From Panacibacter ginsenosidivorans (lineage in GTDB: Bacteria; Bacteroidota; Bacteroidia; Chitinophagales; Chitinophagaceae), in NCBI RefSeq assembly GCF_007971225.1, contig NZ_CP042435.1, positions 4,467,501 through 4,531,500 of the forward strand: a stretch of 64,000 nucleotides of DNA, read 5' to 3'. The number at the start of each line of letters is the position of its first letter. Positions within the stretch are counted from its first letter, which is position 1. Below the pieces are notes generated by a model, which ran no database searches, was not told where the DNA came from, and worked only from the letters and a program-made list of their open reading frames with translations. This document shows, piece after piece, positions 34,726-46,288 of this stretch. The position numbers and the translations under genes were made by a program.

Positions 34726-36201
34726 ATGCGGTGTCAGATCGCTATACTATGTTTTGTTATAACCCTGGGCTGTTTCCACCAACAAACAGCAGCACAGTCT
34801 TCTGTTGACACAACCGTAGTCAACACAGTAACCAGCATCCAATACGTTTCATCGAAATCGCTGAGCTACGTCGATAAAAAATATTCCAGGCTGAGTAGTG
34901 ATGTACAAAAGCAAAGTGAGCAGTTATTAAAACGGATGCAGGATAAAGAAGCCAAACTGCAACACAAATTACAAAGCATTGACAGCGCAAAAGCAAAAGA
35001 ATTATTCGCCAACAGCGAAGCGAAATACCGGCAACTGCTGGGTAAAGTGCAAGGTTCAACAGACAATACAACTTCAAAACTCAAAGAATATATTCCCGGT
35101 CTTGACAGCACCAATATGGCGCTAAAGTTTTTATCGCAACCCGATGCCGTTGCAGGATTAACAACAGATAAACTAAATCAGCTTGCCTCCCTCACAGGCT
35201 CGGTGCAGGAGTTGCAGGGCAGGTTACAACAGGCCAATGAAATACAGTCATTTATCAGGGAAAGAGAAGCGCTTCTTAAAACTGCTCTTGAGAATACTGG
35301 TTTGGGCAAGAAACTCTTATCAATCAATAAAGAAGTCTATTACTATGAGGAGAGGTTAAGGGAATACAAAGAATTATTGAACGATAAGAAGAAACTGGAA
35401 GCTCAATTACTAGCCACTGTCAGGGAGTTACCTGTTTTTCAAAGATTCATGCAGAAATACAGCTATCTAGCACTGCTATTTCCACAACCCGAAAATTATG
35501 GCACACCCGCTGCGCTTGCCGGATTGCAAACAAGAACCAGCGTGCAGGGTATGATAAGTCAAGGTTTGGGTTCAGGCGGAGCCGGTGGTATGAATCCCCA
35601 GCAATACATGTCGCAACAAATGCAGCAGGGCCAGGCAAAAATGAATGAATTAAAAGAAAAGCTCAATCAACTGGGAAACAGCGGAGGCAGCAGCGATATG
35701 ACCATGCCTGATTTCAAACCCGATCAACAGCATACAAAAAGTTTTCTGCAAAGACTTGAATATGGGTTTAATATACAAAGTCAGCGCAGTACTAACTGGC
35801 TTCCCGCTACAAGCGATATTGCATTAACGCTTGGCTATAAATTCAGTGATAAAATAGTTTTTGGTACTGGTGTCAGCTACAAGATAGGCTGGGGTAATGG
35901 ATGGAACCATTTCGAATTATCAAGCCAGGGTGTCGGCCTCCGAAGCTATTTAGATATAAAAGCAAAAGGCAATCTTTGGATCAGTGGTGGGTATGAATTC
36001 AACTACCTGCAGGAATTCAGCAAATTCGATGACATAAAAAATATTGATGTGTGGCAGCGAAGTGCTTTAACGGGACTTACGAGAAAGATAAAAATTGGGA
36101 AAAAAAGAGAGACAAAGATTCAGTTCCTGTATGATTTTTTAGCTGTGGAACAGGTGCCACAAGCATCTGCGTTTAAATTCCGGATCGGTTATAATTTTTA
36201 A
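34726..36201 (+). CDS. Exported coiled-coil/outer-membrane barrel protein
   Basis: The product is 491 aa from ATG at 34726 (MRCQIAILCFVITLG, signal peptide ending TAAQ). A long helical region (about 30-250) with heptad-like LLKRMQDKEAKLQHKLQ suggests a coiled coil. A Q/G/M-rich linker follows, then a C-terminal 150 residues of alternating beta strands (ALTLGYKFSDKIVFGTGV) ending in FRIGYNF, with the terminal aromatic of outer-membrane barrels. It is 17 bp before the YD-repeat gene, so it may anchor or export it. No family name is assigned. Confidence 0.7.
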   Translation: MRCQIAILCFVITLGCFHQQTAAQSSVDTTVVNTVTSIQYVSSKSLSYVDKKYSRLSSDVQKQSEQLLKRMQDKEAKLQHKLQSIDSAKAKELFANSEAKYRQLLGKVQGSTDNTTSKLKEYIPGLDSTNMALKFLSQPDAVAGLTTDKLNQLASLTGSVQELQGRLQQANEIQSFIREREALLKTALENTGLGKKLLSINKEVYYYEERLREYKELLNDKKKLEAQLLATVRELPVFQRFMQKYSYLALLFPQPENYGTPAALAGLQTRTSVQGMISQGLGSGGAGGMNPQQYMSQQMQQGQAKMNELKEKLNQLGNSGGSSDMTMPDFKPDQQHTKSFLQRLEYGFNIQSQRSTNWLPATSDIALTLGYKFSDKIVFGTGVSYKIGWGNGWNHFELSSQGVGLRSYLDIKAKGNLWISGGYEFNYLQEFSKFDDIKNIDVWQRSALTGLTRKIKIGKKRETKIQFLYDFLAVEQVPQASAFKFRIGYNF

Positions 36202-36218
36202 AAGATACACTAAACCAT

Positions 36219-39200
36219 ATGAACCTTAAACAATCATTATTGCTTTTGTCAGGAATGATAATGCTTAAGCTTGCTGCTGTTTCACAAACTTCAACTACGG
36301 CTTTCACGCCGAAAATCATTCCACCTTCCCCTAATGCTGCAAGCATAGCAAAATTTGGAGATATACCGGTAAGCCCTTACACGGGGACAACAGACATCTC
36401 TGTGCCATTTTACACTATAAGAACAAAATCAATTTCAGTACCTGTGTCTGTAGATTATCATACAGGAGGCATTCGCCTTTCGGAGGAATCAGGCTTAGTC
36501 GGGCTTGGCTGGGCTTTAAATGCCGGAGGAATGATTAGTAGAACCGTCAATGACAAAGATGACTTTGATGGTGCTTATTTTGATGCAGATCTTGTGACTA
36601 AAGTCCCCGAAGTTAAAGGTAAACTTGTATATCACACTGCTTCTACAGCACTTGAACAATTTACAAATGGTCTTCAGAACCCAATGACCTATACTCCGGT
36701 TGGGATGGGCATATATGGATACGATTTCGGTTGCAGGTATACGGTTTATTCTTCTGACAACAACTATAATTTCTTTCCGGTTTTCAATACCGGAACCGTA
36801 TATCAGGATATGGAACCAGATCAATATACATTTAATTTCCCTGGGGGAAGCGGCAAGTTCATTATAGCAAGGGATGGCAAAGTGGTATTGCAAAAGCAGG
36901 AAAATTTAAAGATTGAATATGCCCAAGATGGTGCATGGTTTGCCATAACAGACGAACATGGTAATAAATTTTATTTTTTTGATATTGAGCTTTCTCAGCC
37001 TGCAATAGGAGGCGCATTCACTAAAAGCTCCTGGCTACTCTCAAAAGTAGTTACGCAGCAAAAAGACAGTGTTATGTTTAGTTATTCAAGTGACAATACC
37101 TGGACAACTGTCAAGGGTATCGGCCATGAAACATTCCGCACTGGCTGCAGTGGATTTGAAGGTGTGATTTATAGCAATGATGTCGGCCAAACTTATCTCA
37201 ATAAGACATTGGACAGTATAACTTGGGCAAACGGACAGATACAGTTTGAGTATGACGCGATCAGAGCCGATTTGCAGAATGGAAAAAAATTAAACACGGT
37301 AAAAATCTACAATAAAGACCAGTCGGGGTTGCATTATCAGAAAGAAAACAGACTCTACTATGGTTATTTTAACAATACTGCTTCTGACGCACTGGAATTC
37401 AAACGGCTCAGACTAGATAGTGTAAAAGAAATTTCAGGAACTACTTTTTTGCCACCTTATATATTTGCCTATAATATGCCTGCAACGATGCAAAATTTGC
37501 TTGGTAAACATTATTCGAGTGTTGACCATTGGGGCTATTTTAACGGCAAATCGAACGCTGTAAGCGGAGATTATGCAAAAGGGTTTACAGCACCCTTTAC
37601 GGGGATAGTTAATATTGGTGATAATTATAGCGGTAACATTAATATACCGCAATATCTTAGTCTTACGGGAGCAAACAGGGAAGCAGATTCAAGCTTTATG
37701 AAAGCCTTCGTTTTAAATCAGGTTAATTATCCTACAGGAGGATTTACTTCACTGGAATACGACCCTAATTATTATGATTATGACAGTTCCAAAGGATTGT
37801 CAGGGTCTAAAGATTTTGAATATGTAAAGACGATAAGTAAAGTAGTACAGGTAACTGTAAACAATAACGGAACTTATACCGGCACTGTCGATTTTTCAGA
37901 TATTTATCTTACATCCAATCTTGCTTCGAATGCAAATCTTACTGTTTCTTTTAGGGCGGCTAATAGTGACAGCTTGAACTATTACCATAATAGTTTAGGA
38001 TATGGCAAAATAAATTTTGTATTCCAAAGCAACACAACAGATATTTCAAATAGCAGTTTACAATGCAGCGGAACAAAGACTGGTGCAAACTGTTCCGGAA
38101 CAGTTTATTCTTTGTCTATTCCTTTAACTATTGCATCAGCAACCATCTATAGCTGGACTGGCTACATTGATCCAAAAGTTAAAATCTCTTCGGGTTTTAT
38201 GGATATTACGGCCACATTTACTTATCTGATACCTGAATACAAAACAAAAACTATCATGATGGCAGGCGGGCTAAGAATTAAATCTGTTACAGATTATGCT
38301 GCCAATGGAACACTTGCAAAAAAGAGAACTTATGATTATGGCTACCAGCAGGACAGGAACACGGATGGCACAAATGAATCTTATTCGTATGGCAGGTTAA
38401 TGGGTTATATTTCTTATGCCCGTTACGAACCGGTGATTATAACAATTCATAACCCACCGCAACCTGACGGTCAGTTTCTTTGCCGTAATCTCAGCCGTTA
38501 TTCAAGTAATTTTTCTGGATTTACAAGTCTTTCTTCCGGCAACATTGTTGGCTATGATCAGGTTACAGAATATACTATAGATCCTTCAAACAATGACGAT
38601 AACGGTAAGACCGTTTACACTTATTACAACAGCTCAGATACGTCATTTGGTTATGGAGGATTTCGTCTTCCCGGTGTAAACAATTTGCCAAATAACTTAA
38701 ATGGTCTTTTAAAATCAAAAACAAATTTTAGGGATATTGGTAAAGTGTACAGCAAGATTTCAGAAAGCAATTACTATTATCATTGTGCAAATCGCGTTTT
38801 ATATAATGCCCCTAAGTATAGTTTTTACTGGGGCATAGGAAATGCTGTGAGATCAAACACTGGCTGCCCTTTGGGAATTGATTCACTAACAACGCCTTTG
38901 ATTACCTGCTTTTATCCCGCCATCAGTTCTGAAAAAGTATTACTCGATTCAACAGTTGAAAAACTATATGACCAAAGTGATATTAATAAAGTTATAATAA
39001 ACAAGTCTTATAATTATTACGACAATACCAAACACTATCAATTAACACGAAGTAAAACTACTGATAGTAAATCAAATACACATGTAACATTCATAAAGTA
39101 TCCGCAGGATTTTATCACTTCAGGCAATTACACAACCAATACAATTCTTGACAGTTTGATTGGACGTAATATGGTAGCAGAAGCCATAGAAAAAAGAGAC

Positions 39201-40586
39201 AGCCTTTATTATGCGGGTTCGTCAACAGGTTATATTACGGGCGCACAGTTAAGTAAATACCGTTTTCTAAATGCCAATGTATTGGGGTTGGATAAACAAT
39301 ATCAATTGTCGGTGGCTGCCCCAGTTACAAACTTCCAGCCATTTGCTATCAGCGGTAATACCACCAGTCAGGATAGCCGTTACCGTCAAATGGTAAGCTT
39401 CGATACTTATGATAACAATTATAATATTCTTCAGTTTGCTGTTCCCAATCAATCCGCGGCTTCCTTTATTTATGATTACAATAACCAGTACCCGGTAGCA
39501 CAAATTGCCAAAGCTACCAGTGACCAGGTTGCCTATACTTCTTTTGAATCCGATGGTAAGGGCAACTGGAACAACTATACGGGAGCGATAACCACTGTTA
39601 CTGCATCACCTTTCCCTCCAACAGGAAATAAATACTATAACCTTACAACAAGTGCAATACTTTCAAAGACTGTAACTATTGGAAAGAGTTATATTATTTC
39701 TTATTGGAGTAAGAATGGAATTTATTCTATAACCGGTGGTGGTACACCAACAAATACTACAGGCAAAACGATTAATAGCTGGACGTATTATGAACAGAAG
39801 GTGACAGCTACGCTATCAACGATAACGCTTGCAACAGTTTCGGGAACTGGTGCAATAGATGAAGTACGTATATATCCGTCCGACGCACAAATGACGACTT
39901 ATACCTATGATGCATTTGGTAACATGCTTAGCGCCTGTGATATGAACAGCAGGATCACTTATTATGAGTATGATGAAATGCAAAGATTGCATGTGGTAAG
40001 AGACCAGGACAGGAACGTGATCAAAAAGATTTGCTACAACTATGCGGGCCAGCCTTCAGCCTGTGAAGGAAAAACATATACCAATGTTCTTAAATCAGGC
40101 TCTTTCCAGAAACAAACCTGTAGCCCTTCATATTATATCGGTAGTTATTTCACTTATAATGTTGCTGCAAATACGTATTATTCAGAAATAAGCCAGGCAG
40201 ATGCAGACCAGAAAGCAATTGACGATGTAGCAGCTAATGGGCAAAACTTTGCCAATGGTCAGACAGGCGGTTGCTCAGCGCCACCAATGATTGATCTGAA
40301 GTACACTAATTCTACACCTACTTCAATGACGGTTAAGTTTACACATAAGCTATCCGGAGCTATATATCAGTTTACATTGAGCGCTAACGTAACAACGCAA
40401 ACAACAATCGGGCAAATTATGCAGGGCGGGCCTTATGATGTAACGGTAATTCCTACAAGTGGCTCCTTTTTATACAACTATCAGGTATATAGTTACACAC
40501 AAATGAATGTGCATAGTTTTAGTTATTCTGACATGCCCACCATTTGTTCAACCTGTGCAACGATGTCTGTTTCATATCAACATTAA
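36219..40586 (+). CDS. Giant YD/RHS-type surface protein (DUF5977 tail)
   Basis: The product is 1455 aa. A signal peptide (MNLKQSLLLLSGMIMLKLAA) precedes FGDIPVSPYTGTTDISVPFYT and EESGLVGLGWALNAGG, the SpvB/RHS-like N-terminal cap seen in Bacteroidota. The beta-rich body is Y/S/T/N-rich. YD-like units (YTYDAFGNMLSACDMNS, YYEYDEMQRLHVVRDQD) occur at about 1228-1270. A DUF5977-like domain follows (YYSEISQADADQKAIDDVAANGQNFANG, about 1305-1360), then an immunoglobulin-like end. It has no RHS toxin core, so it is probably the structural partner of the RHS protein at 41374. Confidence 0.85.
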   Translation: MNLKQSLLLLSGMIMLKLAAVSQTSTTAFTPKIIPPSPNAASIAKFGDIPVSPYTGTTDISVPFYTIRTKSISVPVSVDYHTGGIRLSEESGLVGLGWALNAGGMISRTVNDKDDFDGAYFDADLVTKVPEVKGKLVYHTASTALEQFTNGLQNPMTYTPVGMGIYGYDFGCRYTVYSSDNNYNFFPVFNTGTVYQDMEPDQYTFNFPGGSGKFIIARDGKVVLQKQENLKIEYAQDGAWFAITDEHGNKFYFFDIELSQPAIGGAFTKSSWLLSKVVTQQKDSVMFSYSSDNTWTTVKGIGHETFRTGCSGFEGVIYSNDVGQTYLNKTLDSITWANGQIQFEYDAIRADLQNGKKLNTVKIYNKDQSGLHYQKENRLYYGYFNNTASDALEFKRLRLDSVKEISGTTFLPPYIFAYNMPATMQNLLGKHYSSVDHWGYFNGKSNAVSGDYAKGFTAPFTGIVNIGDNYSGNINIPQYLSLTGANREADSSFMKAFVLNQVNYPTGGFTSLEYDPNYYDYDSSKGLSGSKDFEYVKTISKVVQVTVNNNGTYTGTVDFSDIYLTSNLASNANLTVSFRAANSDSLNYYHNSLGYGKINFVFQSNTTDISNSSLQCSGTKTGANCSGTVYSLSIPLTIASATIYSWTGYIDPKVKISSGFMDITATFTYLIPEYKTKTIMMAGGLRIKSVTDYAANGTLAKKRTYDYGYQQDRNTDGTNESYSYGRLMGYISYARYEPVIITIHNPPQPDGQFLCRNLSRYSSNFSGFTSLSSGNIVGYDQVTEYTIDPSNNDDNGKTVYTYYNSSDTSFGYGGFRLPGVNNLPNNLNGLLKSKTNFRDIGKVYSKISESNYYYHCANRVLYNAPKYSFYWGIGNAVRSNTGCPLGIDSLTTPLITCFYPAISSEKVLLDSTVEKLYDQSDINKVIINKSYNYYDNTKHYQLTRSKTTDSKSNTHVTFIKYPQDFITSGNYTTNTILDSLIGRNMVAEAIEKRDSLYYAGSSTGYITGAQLSKYRFLNANVLGLDKQYQLSVAAPVTNFQPFAISGNTTSQDSRYRQMVSFDTYDNNYNILQFAVPNQSAASFIYDYNNQYPVAQIAKATSDQVAYTSFESDGKGNWNNYTGAITTVTASPFPPTGNKYYNLTTSAILSKTVTIGKSYIISYWSKNGIYSITGGGTPTNTTGKTINSWTYYEQKVTATLSTITLATVSGTGAIDEVRIYPSDAQMTTYTYDAFGNMLSACDMNSRITYYEYDEMQRLHVVRDQDRNVIKKICYNYAGQPSACEGKTYTNVLKSGSFQKQTCSPSYYIGSYFTYNVAANTYYSEISQADADQKAIDDVAANGQNFANGQTGGCSAPPMIDLKYTNSTPTSMTVKFTHKLSGAIYQFTLSANVTTQTTIGQIMQGGPYDVTVIPTSGSFLYNYQVYSYTQMNVHSFSYSDMPTICSTCATMSVSYQH

Positions 40587-40596
40587 ATCTTAAGAA

Positions 40597-41148
40597 ATGA
40601 ATGCTATTTTTTTTATACTAAATATTTTTCTTCTTCAACCTCCTGTAACAGACAGTACGGTAAATCTGTACGACCTGCAGTTCAACGGCATTGACAGTTC
40701 AGTCATCCATGTGTCTGAATTTCAAAACAAACATCTTATCATCGCAGAATTTGATGCTGCAGACCCTGACAGGGGGGAATTATCAGCACTTGATTCACTT
40801 TACAAATCTGATACTGAACATATAAGCATTATTGCCGTACCAGTGCTCGATTTTGGAACTGTAGTAAATATAGAAGACATGAAATTGCTTTTACATGATA
40901 CCCTTGGTTTGAGCTATATAATAGCAGATACCGGTTATGCAAAAAAAGAAGCCGGAACGAATCAGCAGTTACTGATGAAGTGGATCACCCACCGGAGTGA
41001 AAATGGTCATGTGGACAATGATATCACAGAAGCAGGACAATTTTATTTAGTTAGTACAACAGGCATCTTATACGGAAATCTTGTCAGGCAAAATATTTAC
41101 GACAAAGACCTGATCAGTTTTCTTATTAATAATGAGCCTGCAGAATAA
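40597..41148 (+). CDS. Exported thioredoxin-fold-like protein
   Basis: The product is 183 aa with a hydrophobic N-terminus (MNAIFFILNIFLLQPP). The order FQNKHLIIAEFDAADPDRGELSALDSLYKS, then IIAVPVLDFG and AGQFYLVSTTGILYGNLV, resembles glutathione-peroxidase/thioredoxin folds. The active-site Cys of that fold is missing (D-A-A-D in its place), so a redox role is doubtful. It lies 10 bp after the YD-repeat gene and is co-oriented with the RHS gene. Confidence 0.55.
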   Translation: MNAIFFILNIFLLQPPVTDSTVNLYDLQFNGIDSSVIHVSEFQNKHLIIAEFDAADPDRGELSALDSLYKSDTEHISIIAVPVLDFGTVVNIEDMKLLLHDTLGLSYIIADTGYAKKEAGTNQQLLMKWITHRSENGHVDNDITEAGQFYLVSTTGILYGNLVRQNIYDKDLISFLINNEPAE

Positions 41149-41214
41149 GAGATAAAAGATGCGATAAACGAGTGATGATTTTGATACAGCCAGTATCACA
41201 ATTTTCATCACCTG

Positions 41215-41233
41215 TTGCGTCGCACACTTGTAC
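41215..41233 (-). repeat. Dispersed 19-mer, copy 1 (in a 225-bp gap)
   Basis: The minus strand reads GTACAAGTGTGCGACGCAA. Identical 19-mers occur at 50226-50244 and 62088-62106 on the plus strand. Here it lies in a structured-looking gap between the thioredoxin-fold and RHS genes. Role unknown. Confidence 0.75.
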
Positions 41234-41373
41234 TATTAAGCATATATCGTCACAGCGAGGAGAGCGAAGTAACGCATTGTGTCTTATTGCGACGTAGCTA
41301 TCTCATTTTAAGTGCCAGCATGTACAATAGTTGAATGTCAATGAACAGGAAAGAAACAGATTAAACAAATTAT

Positions 41374-44300
41374 ATGCAAAACCCAAGCCGAGGGTACTTT
41401 ATTAATATAAATGCAGCGATAGTTATCCTGCTATTGACTGTTTGTAATTTACAAGCGCAGGTAAAGCCTAATACAGCCACACAGCCTGGTACAGGCACAC
41501 AAACGGTTAATGCAACTCCGGGGGCTTATGCATCAGGTATACCTGTAAACCTGGTACGTGTATGGGATGCGATGAAGCCATTTACACACGATACATTGAT
41601 AAGTTCAGTTAACAGGACAGTCCAGGAAGTAAAGCAGGCCACAAAGTATTTAGACGGATTGGGCAGGCCATTACAGACAGTGATAAAAGCAGTCAGCCCC
41701 AACGGTTATGATATGGTAACACCGGTGCTCTATGATGCATTTGGAAGAGAGATATTTAAATACATGCCTTATGTCAGCACCACCGCAGATGGGAAGTTTA
41801 AAAACGACCCCTTCACCGAACAGAACAGCTTTATCAAAAACATCTACAATCCCACCAATGCCTCCACCGGAGAGAAGTTCTATTACAGCCAGGCAGACTA
41901 TGAACCATCCCCATTGAACCGCGTAAGTACTACCTACGCACCAGGCAATAACTGGGTGGGCGATGCCGTGGGTGTCAGTATGCAATACCTCGTAAACGAT
42001 GCATCAGACAGTGTATGCAGCTGGAGCATAGGATACAACAGCGGCGATGTACCCACTTTTGACGGCTATTATGCCGCAGGGCAGTTAACAGAAAACATTA
42101 CCACGGATGAAGAAGGAGGCAAAGTAGTTGAATATAAAGACAAGCAGGGGCGTGTATTGTTGAAAAAAGTGAAAAGCGCCACTACTTCTTACAATGGTCA
42201 CACCGGCTGGGCCTGCACCTATTATGTGTATGATGATATGGGTGCACTGCGTTTTGTAATACAACCCAAAGGAGTCAGTTACCTGATCAGTAACAGCTGG
42301 ACCTTTGATAATACGGTATGGAAGAACTCCACCATAGCCAAAGAGCTCTGCTTCAGTTATGAGTATGATGACAGGCAACGGATGATCTTAAAGAGAGTAC
42401 CCGGAGCAGGAGAAGTATGGATGGTCTATGATGCAAGAGACAGGATAGTGATGACACAGGACAGTGCATTAAGAGTAGCAGGCCAATGGTTGTACACAGA
42501 CTATGATTCTTTGAACAGACCGCTGCTCACCGGCTTATGGACAACCACCGGCGACAGGGCCTACCACCAGAACCTCGCAGCAGCAAGTGTAACCTACCCA
42601 ACCCCATCATCCGGTTATACCATTCTCACCCAAACCTGGTATGATGATTACAGCTGGGTAAGCGGGACTGGCAGCGGGCTCAGCAACAGCATGATCACCA
42701 CCTACAACAGCAACACCACTTACTTCTATACAGCCGATAACAATACCTTCCCCTACCCGCAGGCCATGACATCCACGAACCTTGTAAGAGGCATGCCCAC
42801 CGGAACAAAAGTAAATGTGGTAGGCAGCAGCACCTACCTGTACAGCGTCAGTTTTTATGATGACAGGACAAGAATGATAGAAACACACAGCACCAATAAC
42901 AGCGGTGCAAAGGATACCACGATTATGCAGTACAGTTTTAGCGGGCAGGTATTAAGAACATTGGTCTGTCACAAAAAAGGCGGCAGCAATGCACAGGACT
43001 ATAAAGTGCTCAGCAAAATGACCTATGATGCAGCAGGCAGGGTAACCCAGGTAAAAAAGAAGACCGGCAACAGTCCTGAAGTAATTATTACACAAAACCA
43101 GTACAATGAACTGGGGCAGCTCATACAAAAGAATATAGGCCAGAAAAGAGACAACACCAACACCAATACGTACACCAGTAATGTAGTAGACTCACTCGAT
43201 TATACCTACAATATCCGGGGATGGTTAAGAGGCATCAATAAAGACTATGCAAGAAACGCCAACGGTGCAGTGAACTGGTTCGGTGAAGAGCTTTGCTATG
43301 ATTATGGATTTACCGCCAATGAACTGGCAGGCAATATCGCAGGGATCAGGTGGAGAAGTGCAGGCGATGGGCAGCAAAGAGCTTACGGGTTTAGCTATGA
43401 TTATCTTGACAGGTTAACCAAAGCAGACTTCACACAGAATGCAGGCAGCAATACCTGGGACATCAGTGCAGGCATAGACTTTAGTGTAAAGAATGTGGTG
43501 TATGATATTAACGGCAATATCACCAGCCTGAATCAAAAGGGCATGAAGCTCAATACCGCCTTAACGATAGACAGTCTCAAATATGGTTATGTAACCAATA
43601 CTAACCGTTTAAATTATGTAACAGACAAATTAAATGATACCACCGCACACTTAGGAGATTTTACAGAAGTAAACAACAATACCACGCAGGACTACTGGTA
43701 TGACGGCAATGGCAACCTCACAAAAGACAATAACAAAAGCATCAGCACCATTACCTACAATTACCTCAACCTGCCCAATGTAATAACAGTAACCGGCAAA
43801 GGCACGATCACGTATACCTACGATGCAGCAGGCAATAAACTAAAGAAAACAACAGTCGATAATACCGTATCGCCATCCAAAACAACGGTAACAGATTACA
43901 TAAGCTTATTTACCTACCTCAATGATACGCTCCAGTTCATAGCACAGGATGAAGGAAGGGTAAGACCAAAGACCAATACACGAAGTGATACGATGTACTA
44001 TGATTACTTTGAGAAAGACCACCTCGGTAATGTAAGGGTAGTGCTTACGGACCAGTTACAGCAGGATGTATACCCAGCAGTAACATTAGAGAACAACAGC
44101 ACTGCGTTTATTACAGAACAGGTTTACTATACGGTAAATACAGCCGACACCATCAGCACCAGCCGTATAGCCTCCTGGGGCAGCACTACCGGAAAGAATT
44201 ATGTGAACAATAACGGCAACCCGCCCTATAACAATAACCCGAATGCCAATACCACGGCCACCAGCGCCATCGTGTATAAACTCAATGGCTCCACCGGCGA

Positions 44301-45714
44301 CAGGTGGGGGCTGAGCACCACCTTAAGGGTAATGAGCGGCGATGTGGTGGATATATTTGCTAAAAGCTTTTATCACCTCAATGCTGCACAGACACCTGAT
44401 AATACGTTTGCTTTAGGTGATTATTTTTTTGATCTTATAATGCCGTTTGCCGAAAGCACAGCAGTTCAAACGAACTCGCATGGCACCAGTGCATTATCAT
44501 TATACTACAATCCCGGAAGTTATGATGGCGGATTAGGCTGGGTCAACAGTGTGCCCAATCCATCACAGACTTCCGTTCCCAAAGCATACATCAACTGGAT
44601 ACTGCTGGATGAGCAGTTCCAGGTGGTCAGCAGCGGATCAGGGTTCGACATTGTAAGCCTCACAGCAGATAACGTTAAAAGCCATCACCAGGCCATAACG
44701 ATCCCGAAGAACGGTTATCTTTATGTGTATTGCAGCAATGAGAGCGATGTGGATGTGTACTTCGATAACCTGCAGTTGATACATACAAGAGGACCATTAT
44801 TGGAAGAAAATCATTATTATGCCTTCGGTGGAGCAATGGCAGGAATAAGTAGCGAAGCATTATCGTTTGGCGATCCTGATAATAAGTATGAATATAACGG
44901 TAAAGAAAAACAATCAAAGGAATTTACAGATGGTTCTGGTCTTGAATGGTTAGATTATGGTGCAAGGATGTATGATGCACAGATTGGGAGGTGGGGAGCG
45001 GTAGACCCGATGGCTGATAAGATGAGACGGTTCTCTCCATATAGCTACGCTTTTGATAATCCATTAAGATTTATAGACCGTGATGGGATGGTGCCAACAG
45101 ACTATTACAATTTAAATGGAAAGCAGGTGGATCATGTTGATGATGGGAAGGATGATAAGAAATTAGTGCTAACAACCAGTACTAAAAAGGACGAAGTGCA
45201 ACAAGCAATTAATAATGGCGATGTTACAAATGTTCCTTCAAACGAAACGGTACAAAAGATGGATGATGCTTATACCAAAACTGAAAAAAGTGGAAAGGAA
45301 AATTATTTTGAAGTTGGAATAAACGGTAAAAGTTCCAAAACCGTTGAAAGTAATGAAGGTGAAGTCAGTTATGAAAAACGTGCAGAGGCAAGAAGAGACT
45401 TAGTTGCACAAGATGATAAATATGGCTATGATGTACATACTCATCCATTAGAAAAAGATAAAGACGGAAATATCGTTAACGTTGGAACGCCTAATCCATC
45501 TGATGCAGATAAAAAAGGGTTAGGTCCACTGCCAAGTATTGTTTTAGGATATGTACAACATGAAATACCTCCGCCATCGGGAACGATAGGCGGTAGTTCT
45601 ACCGTAGAAACTGTAAGGACTATTGGTTTCTATAAAACAAGTAGTGATAAAGCTATTGTTACAGTTAACTTCAGTGACTTTGTAGGTGCTATTAAAAAAA
45701 TTAATAAAAAGTGA
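41374..45714 (+). CDS. RHS-repeat protein with JAB/JAMM-type C-terminal tip
   Basis: The product is 1446 aa. Signal peptide, then a DUF6443-type region ([20 protein letters not shown], about 85-200). Many YD/RHS repeats follow ([14 protein letters not shown], about 250-1000). The RHS core at about 1170-1240 contains [20 protein letters not shown] and [18 protein letters not shown]. The tip (1241-1446) has no homology to the core and includes DVHTHP (H1355, H1357) and PSDAD (S1376, D1379), matching the JAMM/JAB zinc-peptidase pattern HxH...SxxD, so it is a candidate polymorphic toxin. The 200-aa gene overlapping the end is the likely immunity gene. Secretion route not seen. Confidence 0.85.
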   Translation: MQNPSRGYFININAAIVILLLTVCNLQAQVKPNTATQPGTGTQTVNATPGAYASGIPVNLVRVWDAMKPFTHDTLISSVNRTVQEVKQATKYLDGLGRPLQTVIKAVSPNGYDMVTPVLYDAFGREIFKYMPYVSTTADGKFKNDPFTEQNSFIKNIYNPTNASTGEKFYYSQADYEPSPLNRVSTTYAPGNNWVGDAVGVSMQYLVNDASDSVCSWSIGYNSGDVPTFDGYYAAGQLTENITTDEEGGKVVEYKDKQGRVLLKKVKSATTSYNGHTGWACTYYVYDDMGALRFVIQPKGVSYLISNSWTFDNTVWKNSTIAKELCFSYEYDDRQRMILKRVPGAGEVWMVYDARDRIVMTQDSALRVAGQWLYTDYDSLNRPLLTGLWTTTGDRAYHQNLAAASVTYPTPSSGYTILTQTWYDDYSWVSGTGSGLSNSMITTYNSNTTYFYTADNNTFPYPQAMTSTNLVRGMPTGTKVNVVGSSTYLYSVSFYDDRTRMIETHSTNNSGAKDTTIMQYSFSGQVLRTLVCHKKGGSNAQDYKVLSKMTYDAAGRVTQVKKKTGNSPEVIITQNQYNELGQLIQKNIGQKRDNTNTNTYTSNVVDSLDYTYNIRGWLRGINKDYARNANGAVNWFGEELCYDYGFTANELAGNIAGIRWRSAGDGQQRAYGFSYDYLDRLTKADFTQNAGSNTWDISAGIDFSVKNVVYDINGNITSLNQKGMKLNTALTIDSLKYGYVTNTNRLNYVTDKLNDTTAHLGDFTEVNNNTTQDYWYDGNGNLTKDNNKSISTITYNYLNLPNVITVTGKGTITYTYDAAGNKLKKTTVDNTVSPSKTTVTDYISLFTYLNDTLQFIAQDEGRVRPKTNTRSDTMYYDYFEKDHLGNVRVVLTDQLQQDVYPAVTLENNSTAFITEQVYYTVNTADTISTSRIASWGSTTGKNYVNNNGNPPYNNNPNANTTATSAIVYKLNGSTGDRWGLSTTLRVMSGDVVDIFAKSFYHLNAAQTPDNTFALGDYFFDLIMPFAESTAVQTNSHGTSALSLYYNPGSYDGGLGWVNSVPNPSQTSVPKAYINWILLDEQFQVVSSGSGFDIVSLTADNVKSHHQAITIPKNGYLYVYCSNESDVDVYFDNLQLIHTRGPLLEENHYYAFGGAMAGISSEALSFGDPDNKYEYNGKEKQSKEFTDGSGLEWLDYGARMYDAQIGRWGAVDPMADKMRRFSPYSYAFDNPLRFIDRDGMVPTDYYNLNGKQVDHVDDGKDDKKLVLTTSTKKDEVQQAINNGDVTNVPSNETVQKMDDAYTKTEKSGKENYFEVGINGKSSKTVESNEGEVSYEKRAEARRDLVAQDDKYGYDVHTHPLEKDKDGNIVNVGTPNPSDADKKGLGPLPSIVLGYVQHEIPPPSGTIGGSSTVETVRTIGFYKTSSDKAIVTVNFSDFVGAIKKINKK

Positions 45715-45727
45715 AAAGCAATCCCCG

Positions 45728-46288
45728 ATGAAGTCAAGAATATTTACATTTAGGATAATATTATTTTTACTATTTATCATTGCAAATTCTTGTAATCGAT
45801 ACTTGGACGTTGTAAAGAATAAGTCTGATGTTCCTGTAAAGCAAGGGTCGTTTGAATTCTATTCCGATAGCAATTTGCTTATTTATAAAAGCAATGTGAT
45901 TTTAACAAGAGATACAGAAAAAATTTATCCGAAATCATTTACGGTTAGGCTTCCAAAAAAATTAAGATACTATGAGTTTGTGGGTTCATCTGATTTTGCA
46001 CTATACTATGATGGAGGACAAGTGATTTTTATAAAAGTTGATTTAGAAAATAAAGAGCCAACAAAAGATACAGTTTGTACTCCGTCCCCGAACCAACTGA
46101 ATGAATTTATTCAATCAAATTTATCAACAGGCAATGGTAAATATGATATTAAAAAAATCTCATTTTACACCGGACGAAAGAATACGATAATCAAAAAGGG
46201 AGGTGCGACTATTCTGTTGTATAATATTTACCCAAAAGACTATGACCAATTTTTTGATGATGTAAATAAGTTCAGGGTTATAAATTAA
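45728..46288 (+). CDS. Lipoprotein, candidate immunity to the RHS tip
   Basis: The product is 186 aa from ATG at 45728 (MKSRIFTFRIILFLLFIIAN); the frame also opens at 45686, which would overlap the RHS gene. The signal peptide ends at a lipobox-like ANSC, so membrane anchoring is predicted. The rest is beta-rich (FEFYSDSNLLIYKSNVILTR) with YPKDYDQFFDDVNKFRV at the end. Immediate position after a polymorphic tip is the basis for the immunity proposal; no family was recognised. Confidence 0.6.
   Translation: MKSRIFTFRIILFLLFIIANSCNRYLDVVKNKSDVPVKQGSFEFYSDSNLLIYKSNVILTRDTEKIYPKSFTVRLPKKLRYYEFVGSSDFALYYDGGQVIFIKVDLENKEPTKDTVCTPSPNQLNEFIQSNLSTGNGKYDIKKISFYTGRKNTIIKKGGATILLYNIYPKDYDQFFDDVNKFRVIN

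Noticed and set aside
41149-41373. Possible CRISPR or tRNA in the gap before the RHS gene
   Set aside because: No regular repeat-spacer pattern and no cloverleaf; only the dispersed 19-mer was found.
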